Program-made: the position numbers and the translations under genes | From: an uncultured Collinsella sp. | GTDB taxonomy: Bacteria > Actinomycetota > Coriobacteriia > Coriobacteriales > Coriobacteriaceae | Assembly (NCBI GenBank): GCA_900550595.1 | Contig: URTB01000065.1 | Coordinates: 1-7,570 of the forward strand | Length of the DNA: 7,570 nucleotides | Direction: 5' to 3' | Part shown: in pieces, positions 1 to 5,784 of the stretch | Position numbering within the stretch: position 1 is the first letter of the stretch | Layout of the letters: each line of letters begins with the position of its first letter | Notes under the pieces: generated by a model | Databases searched by the model: none | What the model was told of the DNA's origin: nothing | What the model saw: the letters and a program-made list of their open reading frames with translations, nothing else

Positions 1-884
1 CCATGCTGCCCGACATTACCACCGACGAGCGCATGGACGCCGTGTCCAGCTCGGGCTATGCCTGGGGCTACATCGGTTCCACCGTGCCGTTTATCATCTG
101 CCTGGCGCTTATCATGGGTGGCCCCGCTCTTGGCGTCCCCACCATGCTGGCAACGCGTCTGTCGTTTGTCATCACTGGTGCCTGGTGGCTCATCTTTACC
201 CTGCCGCTCATTCGCACCTATAAGCAAAAGTACGGTCGCGAGCGCGGTCCCGAGGACACCATCGGCCACATCGTGGGCGGCGTGTTCTCCGAGGTCGGAC
301 ACACCATGCGCGAGATCGCCCACAACAAGACCGTACTGGTCTACATGATCGCGTTCTTCTTCTACATCGACGGTGTACACACGGTCATTTCCATGGCAAC
401 CAGCTACGGATCGGCTTTGGGCATCGACTCGACCCAACTGGTGCTGGCCCTGCTCGTTACGCAGTTTGTGGCCTTCCCGTCCGCCATCATCTACGGTAAG
501 CTCGCCGGCCGCGTGGGCACGCTCAATATGATCTTGGTGGCCGTCGCCGCCTATATGGGCATCGTGCTCTTTGCCGCGTTTTTCCTAAAGACCGCCTTTG
601 AGTTTTGGGTGCTCGCTATTTTGGTTGGCCTGTTCCAAGGCGGCGTGCAGGCGCTGAGCCGCAGCTACTTTGGTCGTATTATCCCTAAGGAAAAGTCCAA
701 CGAGTACTACGGCTTCTTCGATATCTTTGGCCGTTACGCAAGCGTTATGGGCACCTTCCTGGTGTCGGTTGTCACCTCGTTGACCGGCAACCCGTCGCTG
801 GGCGTCCTTTCTATTGGTGTTCTGCTTGTTGTTGGCTTTGTGCTGCTGGTCCGTCTGTCCCGCATGGCCCAGGCGGCACGGTAA
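1..884 (+). CDS. MFS transporter, UMF1 family (C-terminal part; start lies before the window)
   Basis: This is an integral membrane transporter of the major facilitator superfamily, probably the UMF1 (Atg22-like) branch, whose bacterial substrates are mostly unknown. The reading frame is open to the left edge, so the ATG at base 3 is probably internal. The visible 293 residues contain about eight hydrophobic segments (near residues 29-45, 48-70, 111-132, 141-163, 174-195, 200-220, 242-262 and 267-286), which would fit the last eight of twelve helices. Two UMF1-like stretches are visible: DER..AVSSSGYAWGYIG near residues 8-25, and GGVQALSRSYFGRIIP near 213-228, followed by the FFD..GRYAS region. 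A basic, charged cytoplasmic loop spans about 71-108, as expected between the two halves. The gene ends with TAA and is followed by a terminator, so it is probably the last gene of its transcript. Family assignment is fairly sure; the substrate is not known. Confidence 0.85.
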   Translation, partial: MLPDITTDERMDAVSSSGYAWGYIGSTVPFIICLALIMGGPALGVPTMLATRLSFVITGAWWLIFTLPLIRTYKQKYGRERGPEDTIGHIVGGVFSEVGHTMREIAHNKTVLVYMIAFFFYIDGVHTVISMATSYGSALGIDSTQLVLALLVTQFVAFPSAIIYGKLAGRVGTLNMILVAVAAYMGIVLFAAFFLKTAFEFWVLAILVGLFQGGVQALSRSYFGRIIPKEKSNEYYGFFDIFGRYASVMGTFLVSVVTSLTGNPSLGVLSIGVLLVVGFVLLVRLSRMAQAAR

Positions 885-998
885 ACGCGGCCCGGATAGT
901 GCTTGCCCGCGGTGCTCTTTTAGGGTTCCGGGCATAAAACATTTCCGTCTATCCAACAATGCCGAGCCCAAGTGGGTATGATGGAATCAGCTAGTTCG

Positions 999-1034
999 CG
1001 GGGCACCGCCTGTGTTTGGCGGCGCCCCGTTTTT
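999..1034 (+). terminator. Rho-independent terminator between the transporter and the glycosyltransferase
   Basis: The stem pairs CGGGGC (999-1004) with GCCCCG (1024-1029). After one A/C mismatch it continues with CCGCC (1006-1010) against GGCGG (1018-1022) around a TGTGTTT loop. Five T residues follow directly (1030-1034). The T-run exists only on the plus strand. It most simply ends the transporter transcript. It sits only 21 nt before the next ATG and just downstream of a TATGAT box (977-982), so a leader or attenuator role for the next operon is also possible. A weaker 7-bp inverted repeat (GCCCGGA 890-896 with TCCGGGC 927-933) lies just after the transporter stop. Confidence 0.85.
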
Positions 1035-1055
1035 GTGTTGTAAGGAGGGCAAGGC

Positions 1056-2240
1056 ATGAATGCCACGGTGGTGATTCCAACGTATTGGGCGGGCGATGAT
1101 GCCTGTGCAAATGCCCCCGGAACCTATGACCATTCGACAAAGCTCAACGCCGCCAACCCCGAGCTCGACCGCTGCCTGGGTTCGCTGGAGCAGGCGCGCG
1201 ACATCCCGCGCATTATCTTGCTGGTGGTTTGTCCGGCGTCCGTTACGGCCGACGTATCAGAGCGCGTGCGCGAGATCGTTGACGCGCACCCTACGCTCAA
1301 CGTGACCGTCGTTACCAATATCGAGGCGTCGCGCATCGCGGACCGCGTGGCGCAGATTGCACCCAAGGGCTCAGGCGAGTGTGTGAGCCTTCGTGGCTAT
1401 GGTGCCATCCGCAACATGGGGCTGGCCTGTGCCGCCGTGCTGGGTCACGATGCCGTCATCTTCGTCGACGACGATGAGACCGTCATCGATGCCGACTTTA
1501 TGAAGCGTGCGACGTATGCGCTGGGGCAGCAGACGCGCCAGGGCCTGCCGATTCTGGTCAAGAGCGGTTATTTCTACGACCGCGATGGATCGCCGCTTGC
1601 TCCCACCGACAAAGTGGGCATTTGCCATCGGTGGTGGACCAAGCGCATCGAGTTCAACCGTTGGATGAAAAAGGCGCTCTCGGGTACCCGCATCTCACGC
1701 TCCAATTACGTGTGCGGCGGCCTTATGGCCCTGCATGCCCGCGCGTTTACCCGTGTGGCATTCGACCCGTTTATTACCCGCGGCGAGGACCTGGACTATC
1801 TCTTTAACATGCGCATGTTTGGCTACGACGTGTGGTTCGACAACGAGTGGACCGTACGTCATCTGCCTCCCGAGTCCGAGAAACGCTCGCCGCGCTTTAT
1901 GCAGGACGTGTACCGCTGGTACTACGAGCGGGCCAAGCTGACGTTTGCCGCGCACCAAAAGGAGCTCATTCCCGTTACGGCCGCGTCGCTCATGCCCTAT
2001 CCGGGTCCGTGGATTTCGCGCGAGCTCGACGATCGCGTGCGCAAGACCGCTATGGTGCGCAGCATGTTTACCCACGAGCACGAAGGCTACCTGCGCATCT
2101 GGCGTCACGGTATTGCCGAGGCCCAGGCGTATGCGCGCCAAAACGCCGCGAGCTATCTGCGTTTCCAGAGCTTCTGGCCCAAGATTATGGACGGGCTTTG
2201 GCGTGACGCCCAACTGATTGACATTCTGGAGGGGAAGTAA
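1056..2240 (+). CDS. GT-A fold (GT2-like) glycosyltransferase
   Basis: This 394-residue cytosolic protein is a probable sugar transferase with a nucleotide-sugar donor. The N-terminus ATVVIPTYW (residues 3-11) is the first strand of a GT-A fold. RNMG (120-122 region) precedes the metal/donor-binding acidic motif FVDDDE (136-141). A second-half motif, CGGLMALHARAF (220-231), leads into RGEDLDY (242-248), whose Glu-Asp is the usual place for the catalytic base, and then to a VRHLPPE segment (267-273) with a likely metal- or donor-binding His. No signal peptide or membrane helix is seen. The start is set by AAGGAGGG (1042-1049), 6 nt before the ATG. The stop codon overlaps the ATG of the sensor kinase (TAATG), so the two are co-transcribed and probably translationally coupled. 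Donor and acceptor cannot be read from the sequence; cell-envelope or exopolysaccharide glycosylation is one possibility. The GT-A assignment is firm, the exact family less so. Confidence 0.82.
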   Translation: MNATVVIPTYWAGDDACANAPGTYDHSTKLNAANPELDRCLGSLEQARDIPRIILLVVCPASVTADVSERVREIVDAHPTLNVTVVTNIEASRIADRVAQIAPKGSGECVSLRGYGAIRNMGLACAAVLGHDAVIFVDDDETVIDADFMKRATYALGQQTRQGLPILVKSGYFYDRDGSPLAPTDKVGICHRWWTKRIEFNRWMKKALSGTRISRSNYVCGGLMALHARAFTRVAFDPFITRGEDLDYLFNMRMFGYDVWFDNEWTVRHLPPESEKRSPRFMQDVYRWYYERAKLTFAAHQKELIPVTAASLMPYPGPWISRELDDRVRKTAMVRSMFTHEHEGYLRIWRHGIAEAQAYARQNAASYLRFQSFWPKIMDGLWRDAQLIDILEGK

Positions 2241-3583
2241 TGGCCGACCGCCGTGACGGGCGCGACAGCTCAATTTCGTTCTTCCGCATCGTTGCCGTGT
2301 TCTGTGCCATCTGCGTGATGGCCTACTTCATCTTTGCACTGGCGACCGGAATCGAACCCATTGCGACGGTTGTCGCCTGTGCCCTGCTCTGCATCTTTCT
2401 GTGCATCTTTATCTTTTTGACGCTTAATCCCGATTCGGTGCGCTCGCAGTACACCGAGGAGACGCTCTCGGTGGCCTCTGCCATGCTCGAGGACATCAAA
2501 GGCGGCTTGACGCAGGAGTCGGCGTTGCTGGTGTGCCGTCGCATTCTGCCCGAGACGCGTGCCATGACGGTGGCGATCACCGACGAGAAAAACGTGCTGG
2601 CCTGTGCGGGCGAGATTGAGGAAAAGCTCCTGCCCGATGCACCCATCCATACGCTTGCCACGCGCTACGTGATTGAACACGGTATCGTGCAGTCGTTCAA
2701 TCGCGTGGTCGACGTGGTGGGTTCGGACGGCTCGCACAACCGGGTCCCCGCCGGCATCATCGCGCCTATTAAGGTGGGCGACCGTACCGTCGGCACGCTC
2801 AAGTTCTACTATCGCACGCCGCGCGCTGTCGATCGTACCCAGTACGCTCTAGCCTCCGGCTTTGCCGAGATCTTGTCCACGCAGCTTGCTATCCACGAGC
2901 TCGAGGTGCAAAAGGAGCTTACGGCTCGCGCCGAGGTGCGCGCACTGCAGGCCCAGATCAATCCGCATTTTCTGTTCAACACGCTCAACACCATTGCGTC
3001 TTTTACGCGCACCGATCCGCTGCGCGCCCGCGAGCTGCTGCGCGAGTTCTCGTCGTTCTACCGCGCCACGCTCGACAATTCGGGTTCGCTGATTCCGGTT
3101 TCGCGTGAGGTCGCCCAGACCAAGCGCTACCTCACCTTTGAGAAGGCACGCTTTGGCGAGGACCGCGTGTTGGCGACCTTCCATGTGTCGGAGGATGTCG
3201 AGGACACGCTGGTGCCGGCTTTTGTAATTCAGCCGATTGTCGAAAACGCCGTGCGTCACGGCATGGGTGACGATGGAGCGCTCAAGATTGACGTCACGGT
3301 GGACGAGGATGGCGACGACGCGATTCTAATTGCCGTTGCCGATAACGGCGTGGGCATGGACGAGGGGACCGCCGCCAGGCTGTTTGATGAGCGCTCGGCC
3401 CGCCCCGACGCCAGCTCTCCGCAGGGCGGCGGTGCCGGCGTGGCTATGCACAATATTTCGGAGCGCATCCATCGCTTTTATGGACCGCATTCCTATACGC
3501 GCGTCGAATCGGCGCCGGGCAAGGGCGCGAAGGTGCTCCTGCATCTTGATTTGTCAGAGAGTATCTTTGATATTCAAGAGTAA
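2240..3583 (+). CDS. LytS/YpdA-class sensor histidine kinase
   Basis: This 447-residue membrane kinase should autophosphorylate and pass phosphate to the adjacent LytTR regulator. Two hydrophobic helices (about 13-36 and 38-62) form a hairpin anchor. Residues about 75-215 look like a cytoplasmic GAF-like sensor. A short linker helix (about 216-238) leads to the His_kinase motif AQINPHFLFNTLN (238-250), with His243 as phosphoacceptor. The ATPase domain has an N box (PIVENAVRH, 332-340), a G1 box (DNGVGM, 368-373), and a glycine-rich lid region followed by MHNISERI (397-410), ending in GKGAKVLLHL (427-436). All catalytic elements are intact. GGAGGGG (2228-2234) lies 5 nt before the ATG, which shares one base with the upstream stop codon. 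The anchor is much shorter than the multi-helix LYT domain of classical LytS/YpdA proteins. The signal is unknown; related systems sense pyruvate, but that cannot be transferred here. Confidence 0.93.
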   Translation: MADRRDGRDSSISFFRIVAVFCAICVMAYFIFALATGIEPIATVVACALLCIFLCIFIFLTLNPDSVRSQYTEETLSVASAMLEDIKGGLTQESALLVCRRILPETRAMTVAITDEKNVLACAGEIEEKLLPDAPIHTLATRYVIEHGIVQSFNRVVDVVGSDGSHNRVPAGIIAPIKVGDRTVGTLKFYYRTPRAVDRTQYALASGFAEILSTQLAIHELEVQKELTARAEVRALQAQINPHFLFNTLNTIASFTRTDPLRARELLREFSSFYRATLDNSGSLIPVSREVAQTKRYLTFEKARFGEDRVLATFHVSEDVEDTLVPAFVIQPIVENAVRHGMGDDGALKIDVTVDEDGDDAILIAVADNGVGMDEGTAARLFDERSARPDASSPQGGGAGVAMHNISERIHRFYGPHSYTRVESAPGKGAKVLLHLDLSESIFDIQE

Positions 3584-3655
3584 AATAAAAGGCTACGGGT
3601 TCAACGCCTTGCGGCGGATGCCCGACGTAGTTTGTTGACGAAAGGTTTTATCCCT

Positions 3656-4372
3656 ATGCTGCGTGCGATGATTGTGGATGATGAGGCGCCGGCTCGTTCG
3701 GAGCTTCGATTCTTGCTCGAGCAGACGGGCAAGATCGGCACGATCACAGAGGCGTCGAGCGTTCGCTCCGCCATCGAAATGCTTATGGAAAGTCGGGTCG
3801 ATGTCGTGTTTCTCGACATCTCGATGCCCGGCGCATCGGGTCTGCAGCTTGCAGAGGCGCTGCATAAGCTCAAAAACCCGCCGGCGATTGTTTTTGTGAC
3901 TGCCTATAGCGACCATGCGGTCGAGGCGTTTGATGTCGATGCTGTCGACTATCTGATGAAACCTGTCGAGGAGGCGCGTCTCGATCGCGCCATCGAGAAG
4001 GTTATACAGCGCAGCAAGCCCGTTACCGACAGCAAGGTGACCATCGAGCGCATCCCGGTGGAAAAGGGCGGCCGCAAGGTGCTTATCCCCGTGGACGATA
4101 TCCGCTTTATCATGGCCAAGGACGATTACTCCTGTATTTACACCATCGACGATCGTTTTCTATCGACGACTTCGTTGGCACAGTTCGAGGCCAAGCTGTG
4201 CGATTTTGGCTTCTTCCGCGTGCATCGCCGCTATATCGTGAACTTGGCGTGCGTCACGGATGTGGAGACGGTGCCTTCGGGCGCCATCCAGCTGGGCATT
4301 ACCGGCGTTGACGAGCGCGTGCCGGTTTCGCGCCGCCGCGTCGTGCCGCTCAAGAAGGCTCTGAGCCTGTAG
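3656..4372 (+). CDS. LytTR-family response regulator (REC plus LytTR DNA-binding domain)
   Basis: This 238-residue regulator is the obvious partner of the kinase just upstream. The receiver domain (about 1-118) has the acidic pocket VDDE (7-10), phosphoacceptor Asp54 in VFLDISMPG, the switch Thr82 in VFVTAYS, and Lys102 in YLMKP. The C-terminal LytTR domain (about 128-236) includes IPVDDIRFIMAKDDYSCIY (144-162) and FRVHRRYIVN (187-196), the typical basic DNA-contact region. I chose the ATG at 3656 because GAAAGG (3640-3645) precedes it by 10 nt and the protein then begins MLRAMIVDDE, as usual for the family. An in-frame TTG at 3632 would add eight residues but has a poorer ribosome site. The 72-bp gap from the kinase holds a small possible hairpin. 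Such regulators usually bind paired direct repeats; I could not identify a convincing site. Target genes are unknown; self-regulation or control of the linked glycosyltransferase is plausible. Confidence 0.93.
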   Translation: MLRAMIVDDEAPARSELRFLLEQTGKIGTITEASSVRSAIEMLMESRVDVVFLDISMPGASGLQLAEALHKLKNPPAIVFVTAYSDHAVEAFDVDAVDYLMKPVEEARLDRAIEKVIQRSKPVTDSKVTIERIPVEKGGRKVLIPVDDIRFIMAKDDYSCIYTIDDRFLSTTSLAQFEAKLCDFGFFRVHRRYIVNLACVTDVETVPSGAIQLGITGVDERVPVSRRRVVPLKKALSL

Positions 4373-4378
4373 AACATT

Positions 4379-4432
4379 GGCCCCGCAGCCCTGTAGACCA
4401 AAAGATGTCTGCGGAGCCGTGGGGCCTATTTG
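4379..4432 (+). terminator. Probable terminator after the response regulator
   Basis: GGCCCC (4379-4384) pairs with GGGGCC (4421-4426). An inner stem can form between GTAGAC (4393-4398) and GTCTGC (4407-4412), or alternatively between CCGCAG and CTGCGG. The sequence after the stem is TATTTGTATG, only moderately T-rich, so termination may be partial. It lies 6 bp after the regulator stop codon and separates the two-component genes from the phosphoesterase. Confidence 0.5.
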
Positions 4433-4476
4433 TATGTAGATGTTGGATATCGAACCGGTTTTGCGAAAGGGATCCC

Positions 4477-4944
4477 ATGAACAGTGCAGACGCCAAGCGC
4501 ATCGACATCATCTCGGACACCCACGGCTATCTTTCTCCTGCGCTTTTGGACGAGCTAGAGGGTGCAGATCTGATCATCCACGCGGGAGACCTAACGTCCG
4601 AGATGGACTATGAACACCTGCGCACTATCGCCCCCGTGCGAGCCGTGCTGGGCAACAACGACTACTACCGCGATTACGGCCCCGACGTGGATCGATTGGC
4701 CCTCTTCACCTACGAAGGACTCAAATTCGCCGTAGCCCACTACCGCGAAGACCTCCCCGTGGGATCTGTAGACGTAGCCATCAACGGCCATACCCACGTA
4801 ACCAAAGAGGCCCAAGTGGGCCGCTGCCTAGTCCTTAACCCCGGCAGTGCTAGCTACCCCAGAGGCACCCGAGGCCCCACCATGGCCAGGATGCTCGTCA
4901 AAGACGGCAAGATCATAAGCACCAAATTTATTGACCTAGACTAA
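4477..4944 (+). CDS. YfcE/MJ0936-type metallophosphoesterase
   Basis: This small cytosolic phosphoesterase (155 residues) is a compact calcineurin-like enzyme with a two-metal site. Metal ligands are visible in order: Asp14 and His16 in SDTHG (13-17), Asp38 in HAGDL (35-39), Asn60/61 in GNND (59-62), His88 in VAHY, and His105/His107 in GHTH (104-107). NPGS (121-124) is also typical. The family's usual His-Gly pair is His-Tyr here. Length fits the single-domain family. I chose the ATG at 4477, preceded by GAAAGG (4465-4470) at 6 nt; an upstream in-frame ATG at 4405 would begin inside the preceding terminator stem and add 24 unlikely residues. Related enzymes cleave phosphodiesters such as bis-pNPP in vitro, but physiological substrates are often unknown. 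Codon use is distinctive (four CTA, four GTA, three CGA, plus AGA, AGG and ATA). It appears to be transcribed alone. Confidence 0.9.
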   Translation: MNSADAKRIDIISDTHGYLSPALLDELEGADLIIHAGDLTSEMDYEHLRTIAPVRAVLGNNDYYRDYGPDVDRLALFTYEGLKFAVAHYREDLPVGSVDVAINGHTHVTKEAQVGRCLVLNPGSASYPRGTRGPTMARMLVKDGKIISTKFIDLD

Positions 4945-4951
4945 CCGCAAC

Positions 4952-4987
4952 AAAAACGGGAGATGCACAACGCATCCCCCGTTTTTT
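4952..4987 (+). terminator. Rho-independent terminator after the phosphoesterase
   Basis: The stem pairs ACGGG (4956-4960) with CCCG(T) (4978-4982) and GATGC (4962-4966) with GCATC (4972-4976), with one A/C mismatch and an ACAAC loop. Six T residues (4982-4987) follow. The upstream A-run (4952-4956) means the same hairpin could also stop minus-strand transcription. Confidence 0.9.
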
Positions 4988-5004
4988 ATGAGCCAAAGGC
5001 CGAG

Positions 5005-5090
5005 TTTCAACAAAATTCATCAGACCAACCCCGCCGAGGAGCACGCGGGCTAGCCGCGCAGCGGCGCACGCCCGCAAAACTGGTTGAACA
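5005..5090. other. Gene-free block with nested hairpins
   Basis: No coding region is supported here. Three inverted pairs are nested: TTCAAC (5006-5011) with GTTGAA (5083-5088), GCGGGC (5045-5050) with GCCCGC (5070-5075), and CCGC (5054-5057) with GCGG (5061-5064) around a GCA loop. The inner 31-nt hairpin is compact and GC-rich; the outer pair is short and may be chance. No T-run follows, so it is not a simple terminator. It directly precedes the large palindromic element and may belong to the same unit. Confidence 0.4.
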
Positions 5091-5101
5091 TAGTGACGGC
5101 A

Positions 5102-5244
5102 GGGAGGGTCTCCGGGGCTGAGGGCGGGGGTTAAGTTTGTCGCGAGTTCCGCACGCAAAGGAAAGCACTTAATGTGCTTTCCGTCTTGCGCAGGACTGTA
5201 GAGCAGCAAACTTAACCCCCGGCCTCAGCCCCGGAGACCCTCCC
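5102..5244. repeat. 143-bp palindromic element with 38-bp inverted arms
   Basis: The left arm (5102-5139) and right arm (5207-5244) are reverse complements at 37 of 38 positions; the single mismatch is G5124 opposite G5222. The 67-bp centre contains a perfect 9-bp hairpin, GGAAAGCAC (5160-5168) with GTGCTTTCC (5174-5182) around TTAAT, flanked by a further CGCAA/TTGCG pairing (5154-5158 with 5186-5190). The whole element can thus fold into one long rod. No open reading frame with family features lies in it, no target-site duplication is obvious, and no T-run follows. Possible identities are a dispersed repeat (REP- or MITE-like), a structured non-coding RNA, or an extended protein-binding palindrome. 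The inverted repeat is directly visible; its nature is inference. Confidence 0.85.
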
Positions 5245-5254
5245 GGAGGGGCCC

Positions 5255-5307
5255 AAAAAATATTTTCAAAAAAGTTGTTGCGCACCGGACAGACTTCTGT
5301 GTATACT
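5255..5307 (+). promoter_or_regulatory. Promoter of the tRNA-Asp gene
   Basis: A TATACT -10 box (5302-5307) is preceded, 18 bp upstream, by a weak -35, TTGCGC (5278-5283). An A/T-rich tract with A-runs (5255-5273) lies just above it, resembling an UP element typical of stable-RNA promoters. The predicted start is about 40 nt before the mature tRNA end. The eight bases TATACTAA recur in the promoter of the Rrf2 gene. Confidence 0.6.
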
Positions 5308-5353
5308 AATCCCCGCAGCGCACGCGAGCGGAAACAAACGCGAACGACTGCCT

Positions 5354-5431
<78 letters not shown>

Positions 5432-5439
5432 ACGCAATT

Positions 5440-5467
5440 AAAGCCACGTCTTCGGACGTGGCTTTTT
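5440..5467 (+). terminator. Rho-independent terminator of the tRNA-Asp gene
   Basis: AAAGCCACGTC (5440-5450) pairs perfectly with GACGTGGCTTT (5455-5465) around a stable TTCG tetraloop, and the T-run covers 5463-5467. An outer pairing, AACGCAA (5431-5437) with TTGCGTT (5466-5472), could extend it back to the last base of the tRNA CCA. Confidence 0.95.
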
Positions 5468-5595
5468 GCGTTTAATGGGACATTGATCCACACCCTTATA
5501 TCTAAAACCACATCTCTCCAAATCTCATCTCCTATTCGCGAGCAGGGCCCAACTGATATATATGTTCAAACAAGGCGTTTGTTGCACAACACCTG

Positions 5596-5624
5596 TTTAA
5601 TGGGGCAGGGGGTTAGGTTATACT
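5596..5624 (+). promoter_or_regulatory. Probable promoter of the Rrf2 regulator and glycosylase genes
   Basis: TATACT (5619-5624) is a good -10 box with a weak -35-like TTTAAT (5596-5601) at the ideal 17-bp spacing. Transcription would begin near 5631, leaving a leader of about 150 nt. The weak -35 fits a regulated promoter. Inverted repeats lie just upstream (5567-5591) and downstream (5646-5658) and are candidate operators. The stretch from the tRNA terminator (5473) to here contains no gene. Confidence 0.5.
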
Positions 5625-5645
5625 AAGTTTCACTGTAGGCCGGTA

Positions 5646-5658
5646 TTGATGTAATCAA
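5646..5658. promoter_or_regulatory. Candidate operator dyad TTGAT-GTA-ATCAA
   Basis: A perfect 5-bp inverted repeat with a 3-bp centre lies about 15-27 bp after the predicted transcription start of the Rrf2 gene. Rrf2 regulators commonly repress their own promoters by binding such dyads, so autoregulation is possible. A second perfect dyad, TGTTG (5580-5584) with CAACA (5587-5591), lies upstream of the -35. Neither matches a motif I can name with certainty. Confidence 0.3.
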
Positions 5659-5673
5659 CTTCAGGCTCGGCAT

Positions 5674-5759
5674 CCAGTGGACACCTGATTTGCAATTTGG
5701 CTGTCCTGGCGTTCGTTTGGCGTCTCGACGTAAGCTCGGCCCCGGAGCCCGTTCGAGCT
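5674..5759 (+). promoter_or_regulatory. Structured leader of the Rrf2 transcript
   Basis: Two hairpins can form in the long untranslated leader. The first pairs GGACA (5679-5683) with TGTCC (5702-5706), extended by CCA/TGG outside and CC/GG inside. The second pairs AGCTCG (5733-5738) with CGAGCT (5754-5759) around a GC-rich loop. No known riboswitch class is recognisable. The ribosome site GAAAGGGG (5773-5780) lies just downstream and is not obviously paired. Confidence 0.35.
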
Positions 5760-5784
5760 GTTCCTATTCCTTGAAAGGGGAAAA

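Noticed and set aside
3330..3638. 102-residue plus-strand frame ending after the kinase, with a possible tiny peptide start near 3609
   Set aside because: It is an alternative frame of the kinase ATPase domain, and there is no convincing ribosome site for a separate peptide.
3632..3655. Upstream TTG start adding MLTKGFIP to the response regulator
   Set aside because: The ATG at 3656 has GAAAGG 10 nt upstream and gives the usual short lead-in to the VDDE motif.
4405..4476. Upstream ATG extension of the phosphoesterase
   Set aside because: It begins within the terminator stem, adds residues unlike the family, and lacks a good ribosome site; the ATG at 4477 has one.
885..4476. LytTR binding repeats for the response regulator
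   Set aside because: I looked through the three intergenic gaps (885-1055, 3584-3655, 4373-4476) and saw no clear pair of direct repeats with the expected spacing.
5102..5250. Insertion sequence or intrinsic terminator reading of the palindrome
   Set aside because: There is no transposase, no visible target duplication, and no T-run after either end, so neither call is supported; it is listed only as a palindromic repeat.
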